Source: UBA5704 sp036264355
GTDB taxonomy: Bacteria > Acidobacteriota > Thermoanaerobaculia > Multivoradales > UBA5704
Length of the DNA stretch: 64,000 nt
Reading direction: 5' to 3'
Assembly: GCA_036264355.1 (NCBI GenBank)
Contig: DATARD010000023.1
Span: 4,597-68,596 of the forward strand
A program made the position numbers and the translations under genes. Shown piece by piece: positions 9,401-20,488 of the stretch. Position 1 is the first letter of the stretch. The number at the start of each line of letters is the position of its first letter. The notes beneath the pieces were generated by a model. It had not been told where the DNA came from. It was given only the letters and a program-made list of their open reading frames with translations, and did no database searches.

Positions 9401-11079
9401 GGCTCTTCGGCGTAGAGATCGCGGCCCATCCCCAAGTGCTGCGCGCCCTGGCCGGGAAGGAGGAAGACGACCGGACGCGCCCGCGGATCCTCGTCGTCCA
9501 CCGCGGTCAGCACCTCGCCGGGATCGCGGCGGCGCAAGAGATCCGCCGGATTCTCACCGACGGCGCAGACCAGCATGCGGCGGTGGCGGAAGACGGCGCG
9601 GCCGGTGCGCAGGGTGTAGGCGATGTCTGGAATGTCCGGCGCCGCGTCTTCGCCCAGGCGGTCGGCCAGGCGGTCGGTCGCCTCCTCCAGCGCCTCCTCG
9701 CTGCGCGCCGAGAGGACGAGGAGCTGCCAGGGGCGTGCCGGCGCGGCGGGCTCCGGCTCCGGCGCCTCTTCGAGGATCACGTGCGCGTTGGTGCCGCCGA
9801 CGCCGAACGAGCTGACCGCGGCCCGTCGCGGCGCTCCCGTCTCCGGCCAATCGGCAAGCTTGGCGTTGACGTAGAACGGGCTCGTCGCGAAGTCGATCGC
9901 CGGGTTTGGCGTCTCGAAGTGCAGGCTCGGGGGGATCTGCCGGTGCTTGAGCGCCAGGATCGTCTTGATCAGCCCGGCGACGCCGGCCGCGGCGTCGAGG
10001 TGGCCGAAGTTGCTCTTGATCGAGCCGAGGCCGCAGAAGCCTGTCTTCGCGGTCCGCTCGCGGAACACGCGGGTCAACGCCATCACCTCGACCGGATCAC
10101 CGAGCGCGGTGGCGGTGCCGTGCGCCTCGACGTAACCGATCGTCTCCGGATCGATGCCGGCCATCGCCTGCGCCGCGGCGATCACCTCGCTCTGCCCCTC
10201 GACGGCCGGCGCCGTGTAGCTGACCTTGAGCGAGCCGTCGTTGTTGATCGCCGAGCCCTTGATCACCGCCTGGATGGGATCGCCGTCGGCGAGCGCGTCG
10301 GCCAGCCGGCGCAGCACGACGACTCCCACCCCGCTGCCGAAGATCGTCCCGGCGGCGGCGGCGTCGAAGGAGCGGCAGTGGCCGTCGGGCGAGGCGAGGC
10401 CGCCGTCGAGGTAGAGATAGCCCTGGTGCTGCGGCACGCGCACGGTGACGCCGCCGGCGAGTGCCATGTCGCACTCGTAGTTGAGCAGCGACAGGCAGGC
10501 GAGATGGGTGGCGACCAGCGAGGTGGAGCAACTGGTCTGCACGATCAGGCTGGGTCCCTTCAGGTCGAGCTTGTAGGAGACCCGGGTGGGCATGAAATCC
10601 TTGTCGTTGGTGATGAACACCTGGAAGCCGCCGCCGCCCGCGAACAGCTCGGGGTGGGTGGTCAGGTTGGAGAGCAGATAGGTGTTCCAGGCGACGCCGG
10701 CATAGACGCCGATCAGCCCGTCGAAGCGCGCGGGGAGGTGGCCCGCGTCCTCCAGCGCCGCCCAGGCGTGCTCCAGGAAGAGGCGCTGCTGCGGGTCCAT
10801 GATCGCCGCCTCGTGCGCGCTGTAGCCGAAGAACGGTGCGTCGAAGCTCTCGACCCCGTCGAGCAGGCTGGCCGCCCGCACGAAGCGGGGATTGGCCAGC
10901 AGCTCCGGCGCGGTGCCGGCGGCGAGCAGCTCCTCGTCGCGGAGCCAGGTCACCGACTCGACGCCGTCGCGCAAGTTGCGCCAGAGCTGGGCGAGGTCGC
11001 GCGCGCCGGGGAAGCGGCCGGCCATGCCGACCACGGCGATGTCCCGGGAATTCGGGGTTTCGATCGGCTCGTCGCTCAT
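6451..11079 (-). CDS. Type I polyketide synthase, KS-AT-KR(inactive-looking)-ACP
   Basis: A single-module PKS of 1542 aa, second gene of the leftward operon, with 4-base ATGA overlaps on both sides. KS is about 12-432 (Cys 183 in TSCSTSL, EAHGTAT, NFGHLDA); AT about 548-850 (PGQGAQ, GHSLG near 633, HAFHS, malonyl-type); KR about 950-1430; ACP about 1445-1515 (GGDSF serine); then an Arg/Glu-rich C-terminal helix that may dock to the next PKS. The KR looks dead: the nucleotide-binding motif is TGGLAGNG, and the catalytic Tyr of the usual ADYCAAN is Asp1307 (VADCAAN), although the Ser and Lys positions are kept. The module would therefore leave a beta-keto group. A GC-rich palindromic repeat is translated within the KR structural half (about residues 998-1022), and a short I-rich repeat stretches the AT-KR linker. 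Confidence 0.95.
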   Translation of the reverse strand: MSDEPIETPNSRDIAVVGMAGRFPGARDLAQLWRNLRDGVESVTWLRDEELLAAGTAPELLANPRFVRAASLLDGVESFDAPFFGYSAHEAAIMDPQQRLFLEHAWAALEDAGHLPARFDGLIGVYAGVAWNTYLLSNLTTHPELFAGGGGFQVFITNDKDFMPTRVSYKLDLKGPSLIVQTSCSTSLVATHLACLSLLNYECDMALAGGVTVRVPQHQGYLYLDGGLASPDGHCRSFDAAAAGTIFGSGVGVVVLRRLADALADGDPIQAVIKGSAINNDGSLKVSYTAPAVEGQSEVIAAAQAMAGIDPETIGYVEAHGTATALGDPVEVMALTRVFRERTAKTGFCGLGSIKSNFGHLDAAAGVAGLIKTILALKHRQIPPSLHFETPNPAIDFATSPFYVNAKLADWPETGAPRRAAVSSFGVGGTNAHVILEEAPEPEPAAPARPWQLLVLSARSEEALEEATDRLADRLGEDAAPDIPDIAYTLRTGRAVFRHRRMLVCAVGENPADLLRRRDPGEVLTAVDDEDPRARPVVFLLPGQGAQHLGMGRDLYAEEPVFRDAIDRSAELLLPHLGLDLRRLLWPPAEETEETDDAAKRLQQTDLTQPALFAVELALAQLWMSWGVQPQALLGHSLGELTAACLAGVFSLADAHALVVARGRSIAELPPGAMLSVPLAEAEIAPLLTPDLALAAVNEPARSVVSGPEAAIADLEARLDTRGVRSRRLHTSHAFHSPMMEPAVAPFTSAVRRCSLTPPRIPFLSNVTGTWVTPEQAIDPAYWGSQLLQPVRFAAAVSQLLTEPRRILLEVGPGRTLSTAASRHPERQGQPVIASLGHPQDTAPEGKHLLTALGRLWLAGLDLDPALFYEGETRRRVPLPTYPFARQKYWIEPGIGREIGQIRPIGPISPIDSTPEITKRPDPADWFYLPVFRIAEPLTAPQGPARRVLVIAAERVGTALAKALAAAGHEVVTARIEEIAALRAGGFVPEVVVHAGTLGPHPPNPPLPVEGGAMGEGSGVRSPAAFEAAQEHGLYSLLTLARELAPTADQSIDLVVVTDHLLGVTAGEPAHPEKAPLLGFCRVLPLEQPGISCRCLDVALPATGSRQEAQLLDLLAVEVMAHGGEEVVALRGLQRWVPGFEPLRLPATAAPKPLLRERGVYLLTGGLAGNGFALAGWLARTARARLVLLESLDAAPRPERVRTLEELGGEVLIVTADTEEASLQRALVAATERFGPPHGVIHAAGLHGEQAFQPIAEAGRAGCALSFSAKVHPLFALERELAGLDLDFCVLLSSLTAQLGGVANVADCAANLVLDAFARRHNQGTGTPWLSLEWDVWNLAENEDGQITALRRDLAALAMSPEEGEAAFRHALALAAACPLADVVTVSTGDMAARLAERRSLRQRHTQPQAARARAAATPHPRPLATPFNAPVSELEQRIATLWQEALGYAPIGLDDNFFELGGDSFVAVQVVSRLRDELRIEISAARLYQGLTVRALAALIAGTIAGDEKPRSEALEERRASMSRRQEFQERRRAGRRGAEE
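8012..8084. repeat. GC-rich palindromic insert in PKS coding sequence
   Basis: ggacctcacccccgacccct ... gggggtgaggtcc: long inverted arms (cctcaccccc / gggggtgagg, ctctccc / gggagag). Translated as GPHPPNPPLPVEGGAMGEGS between strands of the KR structural half. Confidence 0.8.
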
Positions 11080-14000
11080 CGTCGTGCCTGTGCCGCGCGG
11101 CGCGCCTGTTCGAGGGCCTGTTTCTTCTTCTCGGCCCGGCCGAGGGTGCGCGCGAAGGTGGCCTGGGCCGTGGCTGGATCGGGTTGCAGGTGCCGCGCCA
11201 GGGAGGACACGGTGGGCGCCTGGAAGACGCTCACCGTCGCCACCTCGACGCCGAGGTCGCGCTTGAGCTCGCTGGCGAGCTGGATGGCCGAGAGGGAGGT
11301 TCCGCCCAGCTCGAAGAAGTTGTCGTGGACGCCGATCCGTTCGATCCCCAGCACCCGTTCCCAGACCGCCGCCACCCGCGGCTCGAAGTCGCCGGCCGGC
11401 GCGGCGTAGAGGCTGCTCACCTCGGGCCGCGCATGGACGGCCGGCGCCGCCAGGGAGCCGAGCGCGGCGGCGAGCCGCTCCGGCGTCGCCGCATCGGCGT
11501 CCGCCAGGGCGGCGGCGAGCGGGCGCGCCGAGACGACGATCTGCGCCGCGGTGCCGATCGTCGCGCGATGGCGGAGGAGGCGGCGGAAGGTCTCCATCCC
11601 TTCGTGGCGCTGCATGCCGGTGCCCTGCAACGATCTCTCGCCGGCCGGCGTGACCAGCGGCTCGGCCGTCGCGGCCATCGCGAGAACGGACTGCGAGCGG
11701 GCGAGCTGGCCCGCCGCCTCGGCGCTCACCCGCCGCATGGTGAAGCCTTCCGCTTCGACCAAGCGCGCGCCGGTCTCGTCGTAGAGAGTGAGATCGGCGG
11801 TGAGCAGGTCGGCGGGTGTGCCGCCTGGAGCGCCAGCCGGATCAGGGCGCAGCCGCAGATGGCTCCACGAGCGCCGCGGCAGGGGCGCGTGCACGGCCAG
11901 CCGTTCGTAGGCGAGCGGCAGGTAGTTGCCATCCCCGGGGAGACCGAGGAGCTGCATGGCGCCCGCGGCGACGTCGAGGAGTGCGGGGTGGAGCGGGTGG
12001 TCGGCCAGATCCGCCGCGAGATCTTCCGCCAGCTCGATCTCCACCAGCCCCTCGCGATCGCCGAGGAGCACCCGGCGCAGGCTCCGCCACCGCGGGCCGG
12101 TCACCAGGAAGCCGGTCAGGCCGCCGAGCACGCCATCGGTGGTGAGGCCGGCCTGCTCAGCGGTGACCTCCCGCCGGTTGCAGGCGGCACGCAGCGCGGC
12201 GAGATCGGTGGGTGTCGACGGCGCAGCGGGGCGCGCCGCCGCCGCCCGGCCGCGGGCGTGCTCGATCCAGAGGTCGCCCTCGGGGAGGCGGCTGATCACC
12301 CGGAAGGCCAGCTCCTTGCCGTCTCCGCCAGAGCCTTCGACGATCGTCCGCACCTCGCGGCTCTCGCCGTGCGGCACCGCGAGCGGCTGCGGGAAGATCA
12401 CATCGCGCAGCTCGACCGCTCCGTCGTCCAGACGCGCCGCGACCGCCGCGCGGGCCATTTCGAGGTACGCGGTGCCGGGAACGGTCGGCTGGCCGGCGAT
12501 CAGATGCTCCGCCAGAACCCAGTGGCGCTCCGGGCTCAGCCGCGACGTCCAGACGTCGCGCGCCGCGGTGGCGTGGAGCCGCGAGCCGAGGAGCGGATGG
12601 GCCGGCTCCAATTCCGGAGCGCGCGCCATGCCGACCTCCTCCCAGCGGTCCCAGTTGATCGCCGAGAGGTGCCTGCCGCGCCGCTGGTGCGCTTGCGCGA
12701 AGGCGTCGCAGAACGCGTTCGCGGCGCAGTAGTCCGCCTGCCCGAAGCCGCCGAGGAGCGCGGTGACCGAAGAGCAGAGATAGAAGAAGTCGAGATCGCG
12801 CCCGCGCAGCACGCGATGGAGCAGGATCGTGCCGAGTACTTTGGGAGCCAGCACGAGCGCCGCTTCCTCCGGTGTCTTGAGCTGCAGGGCGCCGCCGCCC
12901 GCGACGCCCGCGGCATGGATCACACCGCGGATCGGGCCGAGCGTTTCTTCGACCTGCCGTATGGCCGCCGCGAGCGCCGTCTCGTCAGTGACGTCGGCGG
13001 TGACGGCGAGCACCTGCGCTCCGCGCTCCCGGGGCACCTGGAGACGGTCGTCCGCGCCGGCGGGGCCCTCACCCCCTGGCCCCCTCTCCCACCCCCCTCC
13101 CGCCGCCCGGGAGAGGGGGAAATCGAGATCTTGAGGGGGTGGAGGCGCCCCTCTCCCGGGTGGCGGGAGGGGATGGGAGAGGGGACGGGGGTGAGGGCTC
13201 CGGCCGAGCAGGGCCAACCGCGCGCCGGGCTGCTCGGCGAGCACCTCGGCGAGGGCCAGGCCGACGCCTCCCAGGCCGCCGGTGATCAGGACCGTGCCAT
13301 CGATTGCGGGGGCCGGAGATCCCTCCGCCGGCAGACACACTATCTCGAAGCCGCGCACGAAGCGGGCGCCGCCGCGGTAGGCGACCACGGCCTCGGCGCC
13401 AGTCTCAGGGTCACCCGGACCGCTCAGCTCGGCCAGGAGATCCTCGACGAGATCGTCTTCCGCCGTTGGCGACGGTGGCAGGACCACGTCGATGCTCTGG
13501 CAGGAGAGACCCTCGACCTCCTGCGGGATCACCCGCACGAGACCGAGCAGGAGCGCCTTCTCCGGATGGAGCACCGTCTCGCCGGCCACCTTCTGCATGG
13601 CGTCCGACAGCACCGCGATCCGTGCCGGCGTGCCCGGCGCGGCGCGGGCGAGCGCCTGCGCCAGCAGCAGCAGGCTGTCGAAGCTGCGCATCCGCATCTC
13701 GTCGAGCGGCCGGGCGGGACCGACGTTCCAGGCGTGGAGGATCTTTCCCGGCGGCTCTTTCATGGCCGCGAACAGGGCATCCCAGTCGGCGGCGCTCCGC
13801 GGATCGATCGTGAAGCTCCGCTCGCCGTCCTGCGTGAAGCCTTGACCGGGTCGGGCTGTGATGACCGTCTCTCCGAGCGCCGCCAGCCGCTCCGCGAGGC
13901 GTCCGGGCACCGCGGAGCCTTCGCGATCGAGAAGCGCCAGCCAGACGGTGCCTTCGCCGCGCGCCTCCGGCCGCGCTGGCCGAGGGAGTGTCTGCCGCCA

Positions 14001-17000
14001 GGAGGGCACCGAGAACCAGTCAGCGAGATCGGATTGCTTGGCGCCCGTTTCAGCCGCGCTCCCGGCAGCGGTCGGCCGGGCCTCCAGCCAGTAGCGCTGG
14101 CGCTCGAAGGGGTAGGTCGGCAGCGCCAGACGCCGCTTGAGCTGGCCGGCCGGGTGGGTCGGCCAGATGACGGCGACTCCGGCCAGCCAGAGGCGGCCGG
14201 CGTTGCGCAGCAGGAAGGCGAGGTCGGGCTGCTGATCTTGCGGATGGCGCAGCGAGCCGGCGACCAGCCGCCGTTCGTCCTGCTGCCGCACCAGCGCGGC
14301 GAGCGCGTTGCCCGGACCGATCTCGACCAGCAGGCGGTCCGGCTCGGCGAGGAGCGCGCGGACGCCGTCGGCGAAGCGCACCGGCGCGCGCAGGTGGCGC
14401 ACCCAGTAGGCCGGGTCCTGCGCCTCGGCGGCGGTGATCCAGGTGCCGGTCACATTGGAGAGGAAGGGGATGCGCGGTGCCGCCAGCCGCACCTTGGCGA
14501 CTGCGGCGGCGAACGGCGCGAGGGCCGGCTCCATCATCGCCGAATGAAAGGCGTGCGCCACGTGAAGGGGACGGCAACGCACGCCCTCCTGTTCGAGCCG
14601 CCCGGCCAGCGCCGCGACCGCCGCCGCCGGCCCGGAGACCACGCAGGCGGCCGGGCCGTTGATTGCCGCGAGTGCTAGATCTTCGCTCGCCGCCAGCCGT
14701 GCCGCCATCTCCGCCTCCGGCAGCGCCACGCCGAGCATGGCGCCGCCGGGCAGCGCCTGCATCAGCCGGCCGCGGGCGGCGACCAGCTTCAGCGCCTCCG
14801 GCAGCTCCATCACCCCCGCCAGGCAGGCGGCGACGATCTCGCCGACGCTGTGGCCGAGCATCGCCTGCGGCGTGACGCCCCACTCCATCCACAGGCAGGC
14901 GAGGGCGTATTCGACCGCGAACAGCGCCGGCTGGGCGAGGGCTGTCTGATCGAGCGGAGCACCGTCTGTCTCGGCGTAGAGCAGATGGCGGAGATCGAAA
15001 TCGAGATGCGGCGCGAGCAGATCGGCGCAGAGATCGATCTCCCGGCGGAAGACCGACTCGGCGTCGTAGAGATCGCGCCCCATGCCCACGTACTGCGTGC
15101 CCTGGCCCGCGAGCAGGAAGGCGACCGGCCGCTCGCCCGAAGTGCTGTGCCCGGAGAGCACCCGCTCCGGATCGCGCCCGGCGAGCGCCGCCGCGGCCTC
15201 CTGCGGATCGCGGCAGACGGCGATCCGCCGCTCCGCGAAGGCGTGCCGGCCCACCTGCAACGTGTAGGCGAGATCGGCGAATTGATCCGCGGGCGTTTCG
15301 CGGAGCCGCGACACCAGTTGATCGGTCGCCGTTTCGAGAGCCGTGGCGGTCTTCGCCGACAGCGCCAGGAGCTGGACGTTTTCTGGTTTTTCTCCCCTCT
15401 CCCGGGGAAGGGTGGGGGGAGCTGGGAGAGGGGCCGGGGGTGAGGGCCCGGCGGCGGCAACCGCCACCTCCGGCGCCTCTTCGAGAACCACGTGCGCGTT
15501 GGTGCCGCCGATGCCGAACGAGCTGACACCGGCCCGCCGCGGGGTCGATCCTTCCTGCCAATCAGTCAGCTCGGTGTTGACGTAGAAAGGGCCGCCCGTG
15601 AAATCGATGCGCGGATTGGGCTCCGCGCAGTGCAGGCTCGGCGGCAGGCGGTGGTGGCGGAGCGCCTGCACGGTTTTGATCAGTCCGGCGATCCCGGCGG
15701 CGGTGTCGAGATGGCCGAGGTTGGTCTTCACCGAGCCGAGCGCACAGCGGCTGGTTGAATCAATTTTGGGATCGAGCGCGAACGCCTCGCGGAGCGCCGC
15801 GACCTCGATCGGATCGCCCATCGGCGTGCCCGTGCCGTGCGCTTCCACGTAGCGGATCGACGCGGCCGGCACGCCGGCCGCGGCGAGGGCGGCGGCGATC
15901 ACCGCGGCCTGCCCTTCGACGCTCGGCGCGGTGTAGCCGACCTTGCGGTCGCCGTCGTTGTTGATCGCGCTCCCTTTGACCACCGCGTAGACGTGGTCGC
16001 CGTCCGCCAGCGCCCTTTCGAGCGGCTTGAGCACCACGGCGCCGGCGCCGTTGCCGAACACCGTGCCCCGGGCGTCGGCGGCGAAGGCCCGGCAGTGGCC
16101 GTCGGGCGACAGGATGCCCCCTTCTTCGTAGACGTAGCCGGTGCGCTGCGGCGCGCGGATCGACACGCCGCCGACCAGCGCCATCTCGCAGTCGCCGGCA
16201 CGCAGCGCCTGACAGGCGAGGTGCACCGCCACCAGCGAGCTGGAGCAGGCGGTCTGCACGTTGATGCTCGGTCCGCGCAGGCCGAGCTTGTACGACACCC
16301 GCGTCGGCACGAAATCCTTGTCATTGGCGATGAACGCCTGGTAGCGCGCGGCGCCGGAATGGAGCGGCAGGCCCGCCTGCTGGAGATGATGGAGATAGGT
16401 GTTGATCCCCACCGCGGCATAGACGCCGACCCGCTCCGGGGTGCGCGCCGCGTCGTAGCCGGCGTCCTCCAGCGCCTGCCAGGCGCATTCGAGGAAGACG
16501 CGGTGCTGCGGATCCATGACCTCCGCCTCGCGCGGGCTGAAGCCGAAGAACGCCGCGTCGAACAGCTCCGCGCCGTCGAGCACGCCGGCCGCCTTCACAT
16601 AGTCCGGATCGCCGCGCAGCGCGGCCGGCTCGCCCGCCGCTTCCAGATCCGCCTCGGAAAGCCGCGAGATCAGCTCGTCGCCCTCGCAGAGCCGGCGCCA
16701 GAGCTCGTCGACGTCCGGCGCGCCGGGGAAGCGGCCGGCCATGCCGATGATCGCCATCGCGCCGGTCGCGGCGGGCGGGGCAGGCGCGGGCGTCAGGCTG
16801 CTGACGGGGTCGGCGGCGGGGGAGAGACGGCGCGCCAGGGCGTCGATCGTTGGGTGGCGGAAGAGATCGAGCAGCGCGAGGTCGTGCCCGAGCGCGGCGA
16901 GACGGCTGTGCGCCTGCGCCAGCAGCAGCGAATGGCCGCCGAGATCGAAGAAGTTGTCGTGCACGCCGACCGCGTCGACCCCGAGCACCTCGCGCCACAC

Positions 17001-20000
17001 CGCCGCGATCGTGCGTTCGAGCTCCGAGCGGGGCGGCCGGTAGTCGGTGCCCAGCTCCGGCCGGCCGGCGTCGGGCTCCGGCAGCGACGCGCGGTCGACC
17101 TTGCCGTTCGGCGTCAGGGGGAGAGCGGCGAGGGTCACGAAGCGCGACGGGATGAACGCCTCGGGCAGGCGATCGGCGAGGAGACGGCGGAGTGTCTGGA
17201 TGTCCAGGTCGGTATCCAGGTCGGTCGAAACCAGATAGGCGATGAGACGCCTGCCGCCAGACCGGTCGGCTCTCGCCACCACCACCGCCTGGCGCACACC
17301 GGGAACCGCGGCGAGAGCCGTCTCGATCTCGCCCAGCTCGATCCGGAAGCCGCGGATCTTCACCTGGTGGTCCAGCCGGCCGAGGATTTCCAAATCCCCA
17401 CCGTTTCGATGTCTCGCGAGGTCGCCGGTCCGGTAGAGTCTTCCGCCCGGACGGTCGCCGAACGGATCGGGGATGAAGCGTTCCGCGGTGAGATCCGGAC
17501 GGCCGAAATAGCCGCGCGTCACGCCGTCGCCGCCGATCAGCAGCTCTCCCGGAGTGCCAGGGACGGCCGGCTGCATGTCTGGATCGATGCGGTCCACGAC
17601 ATAGATCTGGGTGTTGGCGATCGGACGGCCGGCGAGTACCGGACCAGCGCCGCCGACCGGCAGGCGGTGGACGGCGGACCAGATCGTCGTCTCGGTCGGT
17701 CCGTAGAGATTCCACGCCGACTCGCCGCGCGCCGCCAGGTGCTCCGCGAGATCGGGCGGCAGCGCCTCGCCGCCGCACAGCACCCGCAGCCGCGGCTCTC
17801 CCTGCCAGCCCGCCGCCAGCAGCAGGCGCCAGGTGGAGGGCGTCGCCTGCATCGCCGTGGCTTCCGATTTCCGCAGAGAGGCGAGCAGCCGGTGGCCGTC
17901 GGCCGCCGTTTCGCGGTCCGCCAGGATCACCCGCGCGCCGACCGCGAGCGGCAGATAGAGCTCCAACCCGGCGATGTCGAACGCCAGGGTGGTCACCGAC
18001 AGCAGCCGGTCGCCGGCGGTGAGCCCGGGCTCGCGCGCCATCGCGGCGAGGAAGTTGACCAGTGCGCGATGGTGGACCTCGACCCCTTTCGGCCGGCCGG
18101 TCGAGCCCGATGTATAGATCAGGTAGGCGCGGTTGTCCGGACCGCTGCGGCGGAGTGGCCGCGAGGTGGGCTGCGCGGCGATCTCCGCCCGGTCGGTGTC
18201 GAAACGTTCCTGCGTCAGCATCAGCGATGTCCCCGAGTCGTCCAGCATCGCGCGCAGCCGCTCGGGCGGATAGGCTGGATCGAGCGGCAGGTACGAGCCG
18301 CCCGCCTTGAGCACGCCGAGCAGGCCGATCACCAGATCCGGCGACCGCTCGCAGCATAGGCCGACCGTCACCTCCGGGCCGACGCCCAGGCGGATCAGAT
18401 GGTGCGCCAGTTGATTGGCGCGCTCCTCGAGCTCGCGATAGGTCAGCCGCGCCGCGCCGGCTTCGAGCGCGCAGGCGTCCGGCACGCGGTCGGCCTGCAT
18501 CTCGAACAGCTCATGCGCCAGGCGGTCCGCGGGATACGGAGCGGCGGTGGCGTTCCACGCCGTCAACACCTCCGCCCGCTCTTCCGGAGTGAGCAGCGGC
18601 AGCGAGCCGACCGGCTGCGACGGATCGGCGAGCGCCGCGCCGAGCAATGTGCGCAGGTGGCTTGCCATCCGCGCCGCGGTCGCGCGGTCGAAGAGATCGG
18701 CGGAGTAGACCAGCGAGCCCGCGGCGCCCCGCGGCGTCTCCGCCAGGCTGAGGCTCAAATCGAGCTGCGCCGGCCGCGTTGGCAGGGGAGTGGAGTGGAG
18801 ACTGACCGATCCCATCTCCAGCGAAGCTCCGGCCTCGCCCAGCGCGAACCCGGCGAGCGCCTGCTGCTCCGGCTTCCGTGCCTTGTAGAGCGTGAACAGG
18901 GCCTGGAAAAGCGGCGAGCGGCTGGGATCGCGCACCGGTTGCAGGCGTCCGGTCAGCAGCGAGAAGGGATAGTCCTGATGCGCGAAGGCGTCGAGCGCCA
19001 CCCGCCGCACCCGGGCGAGGAGATCGCCGAACGACAGCTCGGGAGAGACCGCCGTGCGCAGCACGACCGGGTTGATGCACAGGCCGACGACGCCGCTAGA
19101 TCCGCGTAGCGGCCGGAGACCGGTGTGCCCACCAGGAGATCGCCCTGCCCGGTGGCGCGGTGAAGCAGCGCCTTGAAGCCGGCGAGCAGGGTCATGAACA
19201 GCGTCGCGCCGGATTCCTGGGCGACCGCCTGCGCCTGCGCGGTCAGGCGGTGACCGAAATCCAGGGGGACCGATCCGCCGCGGTCGCTCTGCACCGCCGG
19301 ACGCGGATGGTCGGTGGGCAGGTCGAGATCGGGGAGCGGACCGCGCAGCGCGTTCTGCCAGAACGTCCACAGGCGTTCTCCTTCAGCTTCCAGGAGCGTC
19401 TGCTCGCGGCGGACGAAATCAGCATATCCAACAGCTCCAGCGGCCGGCCGAGGCAGGCCGGACGCGTCGCCGTGCGGATAGAGTTGTACCAGCTCGCCCG
19501 CGATCAGCGAGAGAGAGTGGAAGTCCGCCACCAGGTGATGCAGCGTGAGCACCATGGCATGCTCGCGCTCCGAACGCCGGAAGAGATCGATCCGCAGCAG
19601 CGGTCCCTTCTCCAGGTCGAATCCCAGATCGAAAGGCCGCGCCGCGGCGTCAGAGAGAAGAGCCGGCAGCGCGTCGAGCCCGTTCAGCTCGACGACGGCA
19701 AAATCGGGAGCCAGCCGCTCGTGCACCTGCGCCACCGGCATGCCGTCTCTCTCGAAGAACGTCGTGCGTAGCGCCGGATGGCGGTCCGCGATCGTCCCGA
19801 AACAACGCCGGAGAGCCGCCACGTCCAACTCACCCTCGATCCGCACCGCGGCCGTGATGTGGTAGGCGGCGCTCGTGGGCGCCAGCCGTTGCAGGAACCA
19901 GATCGCCCGCTGGCCCGCGGAGAGCGGCTGCTCGCCGCCGGCTTCCTGGACGACGGGGAGCGTAGGCGGAGGAGAGGCAGGGGAGCGTGCCGCGATGTCC

Positions 20001-20272
20001 GCGGCCAGATCCAGGAGCGTCGCGCCGTCGAGCAGAAGCTCCCAATCCGGCGGATCGACCCCCAGCCTCCTGGCGATGACGTCCTGAAGCTCCGCCGCTC
20101 CCAGCGAGTCGAGGCCGAGCGCCGTCAGCGGGCAGTCGAGAGGCACCGCGGCCAGATCTCGTCCCAGCACCTCCGCCGTGGAATGGCGCAGGAGGTCCGC
20201 CAAGTGCGCCGCCGCCGAGAGATCGCTGCCTGTTTCAGGCTGCCCATCGATATCCTGCCATTGCTTCGTCAC
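11076..20272 (-). CDS. Hybrid NRPS-PKS: T-C-A(Gly)-PCP-KS-AT-KR-DH-ACP, with an apparent frameshift in the C domain
   Basis: First gene of the leftward operon. The reading frame changes once, at about 19096-19103; adding one base gives a continuous 3065-aa protein. Domains: carrier domain (about 30-85, GLDSL serine); C (about 104-570, HHLVADF near 248); A (about 607-1057, YTSGSTGRPKG); PCP (about 1112, GGHSL); KS (about 1171-1594, TACSSSL Cys near 1342); AT (about 1714-2014, GHSVG, HAFHS, malonyl-type); KR (about 2317-2537, TGGLGGVG, LCSS, ADYCAAN, all catalytic residues present); DH (about 2557-2824, AEHLIAGQPTVP giving HxxxGxxxxP, and an Asp in HPALLD); ACP (about 2990, GGTSL); Lys/Arg/Gln-rich docking tail. 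The A-domain pocket reads D-I-L-Q-L-G-L-I-W, the classic glycine code. KR preceding DH is an unusual order. The start is GTG at 20272 with AGAGGCGG just upstream. Palindromic repeats are translated in the KS-AT linker and in the KR. Confidence 0.88.
13066..13200. repeat. Composite palindromic insert in the KR of the NRPS-PKS gene
   Basis: Two hairpin units head to tail (ccctcaccccctggccccct ... gggagaggggacgggggtga). Translated as about 45 extra residues right after LALLGRSP of the KR Rossmann fold, i.e. in the loop following the second strand. Confidence 0.8.
15394..15452. repeat. Short palindromic insert in the KS-AT linker
   Basis: ctcccctctcccggggaagg ... ctgggagaggggccgggggt, translated as SPPAPLPAPPTLPRERGEKP in the KS-AT linker. 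Confidence 0.75.
19095..19103 (-). other. Single-base frameshift site in the NRPS C domain
   Basis: On the coding strand the C domain reads GTPVSGRYADL up to the sequence gatctagcgg, then loses frame. The adjacent frame resumes immediately with SGVVGLCINPVVLR, the expected next motif (compare GVVGYFVNPVVLR in the right-arm gene). One missing base around ctag at 19096-19099 explains it. It may be a real mutation that silences the leftward operon, or a sequencing or assembly error. There is no homopolymer at the site, so a typical homopolymer-length error is not the obvious cause. Confidence 0.85.
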
Positions 20273-20488
20273 AACACCGCCTCTTGAAGTACTCCCTCCA
20301 GCGAGCAGAATCCAATCTGCTGGGCGGAACAGGCCCAGGTAATCTATATGGTGCGGCGATGGTCCGGAAGAGCGCCTTCGCCAGGCCGCCCTCGGCACCG
20401 GGATTGCAAAATTCCCCCAGTGACAAACCATTTGCCTCGGCACATCGAGGCGGAATCGTCCCTGCTGGGGGACAGACCTGGAGCATCT

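Noticed and set aside
7867..14678. Plus-strand open frames of 1180 and 1280 codons opposite the left-arm genes
   Set aside because: They have no recognisable domain or plausible composition; they are shadows of the KS/AT/KR coding strand.
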